Shown: positions 16,435 through 24,455, counted from the stretch's first letter. The stretch: DNA of 61,209 nt from Micromonospora sp. MH99 (GCF_021442385.1 NZ_MUZA01000034.1:1-61209), one strand, 5' to 3'. Notes: generated from the sequence alone by a model not told the origin. Program-made: numbers and translations.

Positions 16435-16619
16435 GGGTGCCCGGCAGGTGGCGGTGGAGCGGAAAGATCTCTTCTCCGAAGCGTGCCGTAGGCTTGCCGG
16501 GGTAACCCCTCTCTGGCGCGGGCGTGGTGCTGTAGCGCATCGGACGACCGTGTTGCGGTCCGTGTACCGTGCAGGGAAGGGCGCGGTGCGGCGTAGGTGA
16601 CAACGACACGGAGGCGGCG

Positions 16620-17084
16620 GTGCGCGAGCTGAGCGTGGTCGGAGTTCGGGTGGAGCTGCCCAGCAACCAGCCGATCGTCCTGCTCAGGGAGGTCGAGGGC
16701 GACCGCTATCTGCCGATCTGGATCGGCGCGGTCGAGGCCACGGCTATCGCTTATGAGCAGCAGGGGGTCAAGCCGGCCCGTCCGTTGACGCATGATCTTT
16801 TGCGGGATGTGTTGGCGGCGTTGCAGGCGCCGTTGCAGGCGGTGGAGATCACCGAGCTGAAGGAGAACGTGTTCTACGCGGATCTCCTGATCGGCGATGG
16901 GGTGCGGGTGTCGGCGCGGCCGAGCGATTCGATCGCGTTGGCGTTGCGCGTCGGTGCGCCGATTCGTTGTGCGGAGCAGGTCCTCAGCGAGGCGGGGATC
17001 GTTATCCCCGATGAGCAGGAGGATGAGGTGGAGAAGTTCCGCGAGTTCCTGGAGCAGGTGCGTCCGGAGGATTTCGCGGGCTGA
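16620..17084 (+). CDS. Bifunctional nuclease family protein (DUF151, Rv1829-like)
   Basis: The 154-residue protein is a BFN/DUF151 family member: ELPSNQPIVLLREVEGDRYLPIWIGAVEATAI, then RPLTHDLLRDVL and the signature RVSARPSDSIALALRVGAPI. The C-terminal acidic helix (DEQEDEVEKFREFLEQV) is usual. GTG 16620 gives the typical VRELSVVGVRVE start. Family members are reported as nucleases in plants and thermophiles; the bacterial role is uncertain. The 185-bp upstream gap holds TAGGCT at 16489 without a clear -35. Confidence 0.86.
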   Translation: MRELSVVGVRVELPSNQPIVLLREVEGDRYLPIWIGAVEATAIAYEQQGVKPARPLTHDLLRDVLAALQAPLQAVEITELKENVFYADLLIGDGVRVSARPSDSIALALRVGAPIRCAEQVLSEAGIVIPDEQEDEVEKFREFLEQVRPEDFAG

Positions 17085-17276
17085 GCGGCTTCGGTTCGGC
17101 GTTGGCGTCACGGTGGGTGACGTCGGCGCGTGGTTGGTGATCTTTCTCGGTGGCTGCGCGGCGTGTCGCGTCGGTTCCTCCGTGGTAACCCCTGAAGGTG
17201 GCGTTAGGGTTGCCGTGTCGAGGGGTGCGCGTCGGACGAAACGATGCGTCGCCGCACTGACGGGGAGGTTGTCCGG

Positions 17277-17873
17277 ATGCACGAGCCGCAGGATCCTGAT
17301 CCGGGTACACAGGTGGGTGAGCCGGGCGCGTCGTCGCCGGGTGTGGCGACTGAGGGTGACGGCTCGGTGGGCTACCGAGGTGTGACGGCGTGCCACGCGG
17401 TGGGCATCAGTTACCGGCAGTTGGATTACTGGGCGCGGACGACGCTTGTGGTGCCGAGTGTGCGCGACGCGTCGGGTTCGGGGACGCAGCGGTTGTACTC
17501 GTTCCGCGATCTGGTGGTGTTGAAGGTCGTGAAGCGGTTGTTGGACGCGGGGGTGTCCCTGCAGAACATCCGCAAGGCGATCGAGGCGTTGCGGTCGCGT
17601 GGTGTGGAGGATCTGGCGGGCATCACGTTGATCTCCGACGGGACGACGGTGTACGAGTGCCGGTCTCCGGAGGAGGTGGTCGACCTGTTGCAGGGTGGCC
17701 AGGGCGTCTTCGGGATCGCGATCGGTGGGGCGTTCAAGGAGATTCAGGGGTCGTTGTCGCATCTGCCGGCGGAGCCGGCGGCGAGCGGCCCGGCGGAGCC
17801 TGCGGTGGGGTCCTCGTCGGATCCGGTGGGTGACGAGTTGGCGGCGCGGCGGGCGAGGCGGCGGGCCGGCTGA
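17277..17873 (+). CDS. MerR family regulator (Rv1830-like)
   Basis: The 198-residue protein has a MerR domain with GYRGVTACHAVGISYRQLDYWART and RLYSFRDLVVLKVVKRLLDAGVSLQNIRKAIEALR as main parts. A short C-terminal region carries LISDGTTVYECRSPEEVVDLLQGGQGVF, conserved in Rv1830 homologues linked to division control. ATG 17277 follows GGGGAGGTT; an upstream ATG (17244) has no ribosome site. The N-terminal 35 residues are acidic and disordered. It closes the block syntenic with M. tuberculosis. Confidence 0.87.
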   Translation: MHEPQDPDPGTQVGEPGASSPGVATEGDGSVGYRGVTACHAVGISYRQLDYWARTTLVVPSVRDASGSGTQRLYSFRDLVVLKVVKRLLDAGVSLQNIRKAIEALRSRGVEDLAGITLISDGTTVYECRSPEEVVDLLQGGQGVFGIAIGGAFKEIQGSLSHLPAEPAASGPAEPAVGSSSDPVGDELAARRARRRAG

Positions 17874-18101
17874 GTCGCGGTGCGCGTCCGTTGGCGTGCG
17901 GTCCGTTGATACGGGTGACTTTTTTGGCTGCGGCCGCCTGGTGACTGTGGGTCAGGTCGTGGTGTCCGGGTGCGGGTTCCCCGGGTGGCCGATTCCACAG
18001 TGGATACCGTCGGTGCTCTTCTGGTTGCCGTCGGTGGATTTCGGGTTCCCTTGTGATGACGGTGCGTGTGCGTCAATTGTCGGGAAACCGATAGGGGGGC
18101 C

Positions 18102-18130
18102 CTGACCGGAGGTCGCGGGCACGCTATGGT
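18102..18130 (+). promoter_or_regulatory. Candidate promoter for the globin operon within a 363-bp gap
   Basis: The gap 17874-18236 has no convincing gene. It contains CTGACC (18102-18107) and TATGGT (18125-18130) spaced by 17 bp, about 100 bp before the truncated haemoglobin start. A small dyad TCCAC-A-GTGGA (17994-18004) lies further upstream. I do not see an NsrR-type operator. Confidence 0.45.
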
Positions 18131-18236
18131 CCGTCACGGTCCCTGGCGTGCCGCCGTGGCATGACGGTGTGGCGTCGGTGGCCGTTGCCCCTGCGCGTCA
18201 CCGCGCGCGCGACCTGTCACCCCGGAAGGAACGACC

Positions 18237-18635
18237 GTGACGGTTACGGAAGAGACCGCTCCAGCCTCGAATTACGACCGCATCGGCGGTGCGAGTTCGG
18301 TGAAGGCGGCCGTGGAGCTGTTCTACGACAAGGTGCTCGCCGATCCGGAGTTGGCGGGTTATTTCGCCACTGTGGACATGACGGGTCAGCGTCGGCACCT
18401 GGCGTTGATGTTGACGGTGGTGCTGGGCGGCCCGAACGAGTACACCGGTCGCGGGTTGGCCGAGGCGCACCAGCCGTTGGGCATTCCGGTGGCGCACTAC
18501 GCCAAGGTGGGTGAGTACCTGATCGCGACGCTGGCCGAGCTGGGCGTTCCGGCCGACGTGCAGGACGACGTGCGGGCGGTGCTGGTGCAGGTGCAGGACC
18601 AGGTGGTGGCCACCGGAGAGCGTCCGGGCGTCTGA
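18237..18635 (+). CDS. glbN: Group I truncated haemoglobin (trHbN)
   Basis: This 132-residue haem protein most likely detoxifies nitric oxide by dioxygenation. The sequence starts a globin at YDRIGGASSVKAAVELFYDKVLADPELAGYF, with the B-helix Tyr/Phe pair in the expected region. The proximal histidine is in GLAEAHQPLGI (helix F). GTG 18237 follows GGAAGGAACG. The stop is 2 nt before the flavohaemoglobin gene, so two NO-handling globins are made from one message. Confidence 0.92.
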   Translation: MTVTEETAPASNYDRIGGASSVKAAVELFYDKVLADPELAGYFATVDMTGQRRHLALMLTVVLGGPNEYTGRGLAEAHQPLGIPVAHYAKVGEYLIATLAELGVPADVQDDVRAVLVQVQDQVVATGERPGV

Positions 18636-18637
18636 GC

Positions 18638-19804
18638 GTGGACGCGGCCCGACTCAAGCAGAGTTGGTCCCTCGTCGCCGGGCACGGCGACGAGGTGCCG
18701 CTCTACTTCTATTCAACGTTGTTTCTGGCGCATCCCGAGACGCGGCAGATGTTCCCCACGAACATGGCGGGGCAGCGGGACCGTCTGGTCACCGCGTTGG
18801 GCCACATCGTGTCCCACGTGGATCAGGTCGATCGGCTGGTGGGTTTCCTGCAGGACCTCGGCGCGGATCACCGTAAGTTCGCGGTCCGCGCGGAGCACTA
18901 TCCGGCGGTCGGTGAAGCGCTGCTGGCGACGTTGCAGCATTTTCTCGCCGAGCAGTGGACCGATGAGCTGGCCCAGGACTGGGCTGCCGCGTACGGGCTG
19001 ATCGCGCAGGTGATGATGGAGGCGGCGCAGGCCGCCGAGGCGGTGAACCCGCCGTGGTGGGTGGCCGAGATCGTGGCCCATGAGCGGCGGGCGTTCGACG
19101 TGGCGGTGTTGACGGTGCGTCCGCAGTACCTGTTGCCGTTCACCCCGGGTCAGTCGATCGGGGTGTCGCATCCGTCGGTGCGGTCGTGGCGGTACTACTC
19201 GCCGGCGAACGCGCCGCGCGCGGACGGCACGCTGGAGTTGCATGTGCGGGCCGCGCCGGGTGGCGCGGTGTCGTCGCGGCTGGTGTACGGCTCGGCGGTG
19301 GGGGACCGCGTACATCTGGCCGCTCCGGTGGGGGACCGCCTGTCGTTGTGGTCGGCGGGTTCCAGTGATCTGTTGCTGCTGGCGTCGGGCACCGGCTGGG
19401 CGCCGGTGAAGGCGCTGGTGGAGCAGGTCGCCGCGGAGGGGTCGGGTCGCCGCGTGGATCTGTACGTGGGTGCGCGGTCGCGCAGCGAGTTCTACGACAG
19501 CGACGCGATCGACAAGTTGGCGTCGTCGTGTCCGTGGTTGACGGTGACGTACGTGGTGGGCGCGGAGATGAACCGCCCGGGTGAGTTCGTGTACGCGGTG
19601 GACCGGGCGTTGGCCGATGGGGACTGGCGTTCGCGGCACGTGTACGTGTGCGGGTCGGACGAGATGGTGTCGCACGCGGTGCAGTCGTTGGCTCGGGCGG
19701 GTTACCACGAGGGTCAGGTGCATCACGAGGGTCTGGGCAAGCAGTGGTACGGCCCGGCGTGGCGTACGGCGGTCCAGCAGTCGAGTGAGGGGGGTGACCG
19801 GTGA
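18638..19804 (+). CDS. Flavohaemoglobin-type globin-reductase
   Basis: The 388-residue protein has a globin domain (about 1-140; proximal His in RAEHYPAVGEALLATL), an FAD-binding domain (WRYYSPANAP matches the RxYS FAD motif) and an NAD(P)H-binding domain (LLASGTGWAPVKALVEQ; HVYVCGSDEMV). This is the order of NO dioxygenases (Hmp). The globin part shares features with the actinobacterial divergent flavohaemoglobins, so the substrate could be NO or another oxidant. GTG 18638 was chosen for the VDAARLKQSW start. Its stop overlaps the GTG of the 60-bp repeat cassette. Confidence 0.88.
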   Translation: MDAARLKQSWSLVAGHGDEVPLYFYSTLFLAHPETRQMFPTNMAGQRDRLVTALGHIVSHVDQVDRLVGFLQDLGADHRKFAVRAEHYPAVGEALLATLQHFLAEQWTDELAQDWAAAYGLIAQVMMEAAQAAEAVNPPWWVAEIVAHERRAFDVAVLTVRPQYLLPFTPGQSIGVSHPSVRSWRYYSPANAPRADGTLELHVRAAPGGAVSSRLVYGSAVGDRVHLAAPVGDRLSLWSAGSSDLLLLASGTGWAPVKALVEQVAAEGSGRRVDLYVGARSRSEFYDSDAIDKLASSCPWLTVTYVVGAEMNRPGEFVYAVDRALADGDWRSRHVYVCGSDEMVSHAVQSLARAGYHEGQVHHEGLGKQWYGPAWRTAVQQSSEGGDR

Positions 19805-19860
19805 GCGCGAGGAGTGAGCTTGCGAGCCCCGCAGTCGCGAAGGAAGGGCGTGAGCGGTGA
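19801..19860 (+). repeat. 60-bp Micromonosporaceae-type dispersed repeat bridging two genes
   Basis: The sequence between the flavohaemoglobin and the coiled-coil gene includes AGGAGTGAGCTTGCGAGCC and CCGCAGTCGCGAA, which I recognise from memory as a recurrent intergenic element of Micromonospora and Salinispora. It begins with GTG overlapping the upstream TGA (19801-19804) and ends with TGA overlapping the downstream GTG (19857-19860). It can be read as a 19-residue frame starting V-S-A-R-S-E-L. Whether that peptide matters is unknown; the effect is a continuous chain of stop-start junctions. Confidence 0.6.
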
Positions 19861-20552
19861 GCGCGACCCCGATCAGCCGGTACGACGGTATTCAGGTGTC
19901 CGGCGGTGTGCAGGTGCGGATGACCTCCGACCGGGTTCGGCGGTGGGAGTTCGGGACGGCGCCGTTCGCGCGGCGTGGCTACGACAACGCGGACGTGGAC
20001 CGGTTCCGGGTGCAGGTCGCCGACGAGTTGGATCTGTTGGCGACGCAGATCGCGAACCTGCGGGCGGAGAATGAGCGGCTCACCGACCGGGTGGAGTTGC
20101 ACCGTCACGGGGTGATCCCGAGTACGCCGGCGGCGGCGAAGGTGCCAGCGGCCAAGGAGGTGAATCTGCTGTCGGCGGCGCAGCGGGAGGCCGAGCAGAT
20201 CATCGCGCAGGCGCACGACTACGCGCGGCGGGTCGCCGAGTACGCCCGGATGCAGTACGAGAGTTACATGCGGGCGGCGGCGGAGGAGGCGAAGCAGGAG
20301 GCTGAGCGGGCGGTCACGGAGTACCGCAGTTCGGCCGGGTCCAGTTTCGACGACACGGTGGCGACCCGGGAGGCGTTGCGGATCTTCGGCGAGATGATGG
20401 TGTCGCACATGCAGGCGGCGGCGCGGCATCTCGACGACGGCAGTGAGCAGTTGGCGCGCACGATGGACCGGATCGCGAAGGAGACGCCGGGGGCGCCCTT
20501 CGTGGGTGGCGCGGCCGGGCAGGCGGCGTTGCCCCGTCACCACCAGCGGTGA
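19857..20552 (+). CDS. DivIVA-domain coiled-coil protein
   Basis: A 231-residue soluble protein with an N-terminal DivIVA-like membrane-curvature motif (FGTAPFARRGYDNADVDRF) followed by coiled coil (LDLLATQIANLRAENERLTD). A second long helix AAQREAEQIIAQAHDYARRV and AEEAKQEAERAVTEYR follows, then a C-terminal linker. It is shorter than Wag31 and probably a paralogue that organises polar growth or the envelope. GTG 19857 overlaps the end of the repeat cassette. Co-transcription with the globins is likely from the overlaps, but a functional link is not evident. Confidence 0.8.
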   Translation: MSATPISRYDGIQVSGGVQVRMTSDRVRRWEFGTAPFARRGYDNADVDRFRVQVADELDLLATQIANLRAENERLTDRVELHRHGVIPSTPAAAKVPAAKEVNLLSAAQREAEQIIAQAHDYARRVAEYARMQYESYMRAAAEEAKQEAERAVTEYRSSAGSSFDDTVATREALRIFGEMMVSHMQAAARHLDDGSEQLARTMDRIAKETPGAPFVGGAAGQAALPRHHQR

Positions 20553-20560
20553 GGTGTCAG

Positions 20561-20590
20561 GGGTGGGGTTCGCTGCGGTGGACCCCACCC
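20561..20590 (+). terminator. Hairpin terminator after the DivIVA-like gene
   Basis: GGGTGGGGT (20561-20569) pairs perfectly with ACCCCACCC (20582-20590) across a 12-nt loop, 8 nt after the stop codon. It ends the globin-DivIVA operon and precedes the methyltransferase gene. Confidence 0.65.
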
Positions 20591-20670
20591 GGCGCGCTGG
20601 CGGCGGTGGCATAGTCGAAGGGGCCAGGCGGCGCTGATATCGGTGGCCCGCCCCGGGGAGAGGCGCCGCC

Positions 20671-21615
20671 GTGTCCGTATCACCCTCACCGGATCCGCTG
20701 GCCGCGTTGGAGGCTTCGGCGTGGGCTCTGGCGGCCGCGGTCGGCACCATGAGTGACGCCCTGTCGGCCCCGCTCGCCGAGGTCCTCGCGGCGTCGCCGC
20801 ACCGCAGCGCGGTGCTGGAGGCCGCTGGTCTGCTGTCCTGGGATGCTGGGGTGCCGGTCGCGCACCCGTCGCTGGTGGCTGCCGATGGGCCGACCGGGCG
20901 CAGCGCGGTGCAGGCGCGGTTGAGTTCGCTGCGCCAGGCGGTCGCCGCGGCGGCGCAGGAGCCGTCCGGGCTGGGCGGGACCGGTTGGGCGGAGCTGGGC
21001 GACGAGGTGTTGCTGCATCAGGGTCGGGCGTCGGCGGCGACCGGCCGGGCGTTGGCCACCCGGGTGGTGCCCGAGCTGCCGGGGCTGGCGCGGCGCCTGG
21101 ACTCGACGGACGGCCGGGTGCTGGACGTGGGCACCGGTGTGGCGGCGTTGGCGGTTGCCCTGGCCCGGGCGTTGCCCCGGGCGTCGGTGGTGGGGATCGA
21201 CGTGCTGCAGCGGGCGTTGGACCTGGCCCGCGGGGAGTTGGCCGCAGCGCCCGACGTCGCGGATCGGATCAGTCTGCGCCGTCAGGACGTCGCGGAGGTG
21301 GCCGAGCCGGGCGGGTACGACCTGGTGTGGCTGCCGGCGCCGTTCCTGCCCCAGCAGACGTTGACGGTGGCGCTTCCCCGGCTGGTGCAGGCGTTGCGGC
21401 CGGGCGGCTGGCTGGTGGCGGGCACCAACCCGCCGGCGGCGGATCCGTTGCGGGCGGCGGTGGGCCGGTGGAACGCGGTCCGCAACGGCGGCAACGACTT
21501 CGACGCGGACCGGATGGCGCAGGTGCTGGCGGGGGCGGGGCTGGTGGACGTCCGTCGTTTCCCGACCGTCCCCGGCGGGCCGGTGCTGGTCGCCGCGCAC
21601 CACCCCGGCGGCTGA
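20671..21615 (+). CDS. Class I SAM-dependent methyltransferase
   Basis: The 314-residue protein has a helical N-terminal region (about 130 residues) with HPSLVAADGPTGRSAV and a Rossmann methyltransferase domain. Motif I is RVLDVGTGVAALAVALAR, motif II VVGIDVLQRALDLAR, and the post-I/IV region is YDLVWLPAPFLPQ. The N-terminal part resembles the dimerisation domain of O-methyltransferases. GTG 20671 follows GGGGAGAGG. Substrate unknown; no neighbouring pathway suggests one. Confidence 0.8.
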   Translation: MSVSPSPDPLAALEASAWALAAAVGTMSDALSAPLAEVLAASPHRSAVLEAAGLLSWDAGVPVAHPSLVAADGPTGRSAVQARLSSLRQAVAAAAQEPSGLGGTGWAELGDEVLLHQGRASAATGRALATRVVPELPGLARRLDSTDGRVLDVGTGVAALAVALARALPRASVVGIDVLQRALDLARGELAAAPDVADRISLRRQDVAEVAEPGGYDLVWLPAPFLPQQTLTVALPRLVQALRPGGWLVAGTNPPAADPLRAAVGRWNAVRNGGNDFDADRMAQVLAGAGLVDVRRFPTVPGGPVLVAAHHPGG

Positions 21616-21654
21616 CCTCCGCCGACCGGGGGTGCCCCTCGACGGCTGGGTCGG

Positions 21655-22311
21655 TCAGGTGGCGGCGGCGCGGATGGCGTCGGCGATCGGGGTGGGCCCG
21701 TCGACGAGTTCCAGGGTCGTGCCGGCGGTGCGGGGTTCGTCCAGGAGCGCGGCGAGGACGTGGGCGACGTCGGCGCGGCTGATCGCGCCGCGGCCGGCGT
21801 GTGGGGTGAGGGTGACCTGCCCGGTGGGTTCGTCGTCGGTGAGCCGGCCGGGGCGCAGCACCGTCCAGGCCAGGTCGCGGGCGCGCAGGTCGTCCTCGGC
21901 GGCTCGTTTGGCGCGTAGGTACGCGGCCCACACGTCGTCGGTGCCGGCGGCGGGCGGCTTGTCCACGCCCATGGAGGACACCAGCAGGTAGCGGTGGACG
22001 CCGGCGCGGGTGGCGGCGTCGGCGAGCAGCGCGGCGGCGCCCCGGTCGACGGTGTCCTTGCGGGCGGCGCCGCTGCCGGGGCCGGCGCCGGCGGCGAAGA
22101 CCACCGCGTCGGCGTCGCGCAGGTGCGCGGCGACCTCGTCGACGTCGACGTGTTCGAGGTCGCAGACGACCGCTGTGGCGCCGGCGGCGCGCAGGTCGTC
22201 GGCCTGGTCGGGGTTGCGGATCAGGCCGACGGCGGTGTCGCCGCGGTCGGCGAGGTGCCGCTGGAGCAGCAGGGCGATCTTGCCGTGGCCTCCGGCGATG
22301 ACAACACGCAT
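21655..22311 (-). CDS. NAD(P)-binding atypical SDR (YwnB/YtfG-like)
   Basis: The 218-residue protein starts MRVVIAGGHGKIALLLQRHLADRG, a Rossmann motif with GGxGxI typical of atypical short-chain dehydrogenases. VVFAAGAGPGSG and YLLVSSMGVDKPP are followed by WTVLRPGRLTDDEPTG; the classical YxxxK is replaced by AYLRAKRAAED. These proteins act as NAD(P)H sensors or reductases. The start ATG at 22311 has TAGGTT and a 6-nt spacer upstream on the minus strand, consistent with a leaderless message. Divergent from the MerR-PP2C gene. Confidence 0.82.
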   Translation of the reverse strand: MRVVIAGGHGKIALLLQRHLADRGDTAVGLIRNPDQADDLRAAGATAVVCDLEHVDVDEVAAHLRDADAVVFAAGAGPGSGAARKDTVDRGAAALLADAATRAGVHRYLLVSSMGVDKPPAAGTDDVWAAYLRAKRAAEDDLRARDLAWTVLRPGRLTDDEPTGQVTLTPHAGRGAISRADVAHVLAALLDEPRTAGTTLELVDGPTPIADAIRAAAT

Positions 22312-22338
22312 GTGTCCAACCTACCGCTGTCGCCGGGC

Positions 22339-22369
22339 TTGACCTTGACCTGCGGGCAACCCCCAGGCT
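22339..22369 (+). promoter_or_regulatory. MerR-type promoter with 19-bp spacer
   Basis: TTGACC occurs twice in tandem (22339-22344 and 22345-22350) and CAGGCT lies at 22364-22369. The distance between the first TTGACC and CAGGCT is 19 bp, the over-long spacing that MerR-family activators correct by untwisting DNA. Transcription would begin about 35 bp before the GTG of the MerR-PP2C gene, so autoregulation is inferred. Confidence 0.5.
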
Positions 22370-22412
22370 GGTGCGTGCCGGTCACCGTGACCGGCGCGAG
22401 GAGGAAGCCGAC

Positions 22413-23480
22413 GTGGGGTTGTTGACCATCGGGGCGTTCGCCCGGGCGGCGGGACTGACGCCGAAGGCGTTGCGCCTGTACGGACGGGTGGGGGTGCTGG
22501 CGCCGGCCGCGGTGGATTCCGAGTCGGGATACCGGCTCTACGACCCGCGGCAGGTGCCGCTGGCCCGGCTGGTGGCCCAGTTGCGTCGCATCGGCATGCC
22601 GTTGGCGCAGATCCGCGCCGTGTGCGAGCTGGAACCCGCGGCGGCGGCGCAGGCCGTCACCGCGTACTGGCGGCAGGTGTCGGTCGACACCGCGGCCCGC
22701 GCCCGGCTCGCCGGCCTCCTCGTGGATCACCTGTCCGAGGGGAGCGCCACCGTGTCGAGAACGAACCGCACCGTCGCCGTCCGCTACGCCGCCGGTTGTG
22801 ACACCGGGGCCGTGCGGGACAGCAACGAGGACGTCGCGTACGCCAGTGAGCGGTTGCTGGCCGTCGCCGACGGGGTACGGGGGCCCGGCGGCGCGGCGGC
22901 GAGCGCCGCCGCCGTCGACGCGCTCACCGCGTTGGAACTCGCCGACGGGCCGGCCGTCGACCTGCTGACGATGCTGGCGGGGGCGGTCACCGACGCGGAC
23001 CGGGTCGTGCGGGAGTTGGCGACCGACGACCACCAGCCGGCGACCACGCTGACCGCGCTGCTGCGCAGCGGCACCCACCTGGCGCTGGTGCACGTCGGTG
23101 ACACCCGCGCGTACCTCCTGCGCGACGGTGAGCTCTCCCTGTTGACGCAGGACCACACGTGGGTGCAGACGCAGGTGGATCAGGGCCGGCTCGACCGCGA
23201 CGAGGCGGGCGCGCATCCCCAGCGGGCGGTGCTGGTGCGCGCGCTGGGCGGCGGTCAGCAGGTCGAGGCCGACCTGGCGTTGCGGGCGGCGTTGCCCGGT
23301 GACCGGTACCTGCTGTGCTCCGACGGGCTGTGGGCTGTCGTCGACCGGGTCGCCCTGTTCTCGACACTGAGCGCGGCGGCCGATCCGGAGCACGCGGTGC
23401 GGGCCCTGGTCCACGACGCGCGGGCCGCAGGGGCGCCGGACAATATCGCCTGCGTCGTCGCCGACGTCGTCGCGGTGTAG
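22413..23480 (+). CDS. MerR DNA-binding domain fused to PP2C-type phosphatase
   Basis: The 355-residue protein has a MerR helix-turn-helix (residues 1-105: LLTIGAFARAAGLTPKALRL, SGYRLYDPRQVPLARLVAQL). It is joined by a short linker to a full PP2C domain (about 115-350). Phosphatase motifs are present: CDTGAVRDSNEDVAY, AVADGVRGPGG, VHVGDTRAYLLRDGEL, LLCSDGLWAVV and GAPDNIACVV, so the metal-binding aspartates are kept. It is presumably a regulator whose activity or partner is controlled by dephosphorylation. GTG 22413 follows GAGGAGGAAG, the longer start at 22371 has no ribosome site. Confidence 0.88.
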   Translation: MGLLTIGAFARAAGLTPKALRLYGRVGVLAPAAVDSESGYRLYDPRQVPLARLVAQLRRIGMPLAQIRAVCELEPAAAAQAVTAYWRQVSVDTAARARLAGLLVDHLSEGSATVSRTNRTVAVRYAAGCDTGAVRDSNEDVAYASERLLAVADGVRGPGGAAASAAAVDALTALELADGPAVDLLTMLAGAVTDADRVVRELATDDHQPATTLTALLRSGTHLALVHVGDTRAYLLRDGELSLLTQDHTWVQTQVDQGRLDRDEAGAHPQRAVLVRALGGGQQVEADLALRAALPGDRYLLCSDGLWAVVDRVALFSTLSAAADPEHAVRALVHDARAAGAPDNIACVVADVVAV

Positions 23481-23540
23481 AGCCCGGCGGGGTGGCCGTC
23501 GCGCGGGTGCGGGGCCGGCGGGTGGCCGCTGCCGGCGGCC

Positions 23541-23602
23541 CCGCACCGGACGAGGCCGCTGCCCGGCGGCGCCGTACCGGACGAGGCCGCTGCCCGGCGT
23601 AC
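23541..23602 (+). repeat. 31-bp tandem repeat, two copies
   Basis: A 31-bp unit containing CCGGACGAGGCCGCTGCCCG is repeated head to tail (23541-23571 and 23572-23602), with a C/T difference near its start and further divergence at the 3' end. It sits where the N-terminal coding region of the sirtuin would be expected. Since 31 is not a multiple of three, it shifts the frame, in line with loss of the gene's start. Confidence 0.65.
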
Positions 23603-23629
23603 GGCGTCGTACGTGGCCGGCTGCCGGCG

Positions 23630-24391
23630 GTGTTCGGCATCGGCGGGGTGGCCCGCCGGCACACCCCGATGACCTTCCAGGCGTTCACCCGGGATCCCGT
23701 CGCCCGGCGGCGGTACTGGGCGCGCAGCCACCTGGGGTGGCGGTTGATCGCCCGCGCGGCACCGAACGCCGGGCACCGGGCGGTGGCGCGGCTGCAACGC
23801 GCCGGTCTGGTCGACGCGGTGATCACGCAGAACGTCGACGGGTTGCACGGCGCCGCGGGCAGCGACCGGGTGGTCGAGTTGCACGGGCGCCTCGACGAGG
23901 TGGTCTGCCTGGACTGCGGCAACCTGACCTCCCGGGAGGAGGTGGACCGGCGGCTGCGCGAGGCCAACCCGGACTTCGTGGCCCGTGCCGCCGCGGTCAA
24001 CCCGGACGGTGATGTGGATCTCCCCGATGAGCAGGTGGCCGGGTTCCGGCCGGTCGACTGCGGGATCTGTGGGACGGGGATGCTGAAACCGGACGTCGTG
24101 TTCTTCGGCGAGACGGTGCCGCCCGAGCGGGTGGCGCGGTGTTTCGCGCTGGTGGAGCAGGCGCGGGCGGTGGTGGTGCTCGGGTCGTCGTTGACTGTCA
24201 TGTCGGGGCGCCGGTTCGTGATCCGGGCGGCGAAACACGGCATTCCGGTCGCGATCGTCAACCAGGGGCCGACCCGGGGTGACGGGTACGCCACGGTGTG
24301 CCTCGACGCGCCGCTGGGAGCGCTGCTGCCGGCGCTCGCCGACCGGGTCGCCGGCGAGGCCGCGCCGCTGGCCACAGCGGCCGGCGTGTGA
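23630..24391 (+). pseudogene. Sirtuin (Sir2-type NAD-dependent deacylase), N-terminus missing
   Basis: From RRHTPMTFQAF onward the frame is a clear class of actinobacterial sirtuin: TQNVDGLHGAAG, catalytic VVELHGRLDE, zinc cysteines CLDCGN and CGICG, and LGSSLTVMSGRR. What is absent is the first 35-45 residues with GAGxS and the PDYRG loop that bind NAD. I searched the three forward frames upstream by eye and found only the tandem repeat and low-complexity GC-rich sequence. Possible starts are GTG 23630 (253 aa) or ATG 23669 (240 aa). I infer a decayed gene or a catalytically dead product. Confidence 0.68.
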
Positions 24392-24455
24392 CGTCACAGG
24401 GGTAGGACATGAGCCGGAAACACCGGCGCTGGTAGCGTTGACCATGCCGGTACCA

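Noticed and set aside
17952..18137. Short open frame on the minus strand in the gap before the globins.
   Set aside because: No ribosome site, low-complexity composition and overlap with a good promoter candidate for the globin operon.
23541..23602. Tandem repeat as a CRISPR array.
   Set aside because: Only two adjacent copies, no spacers and no cas genes.
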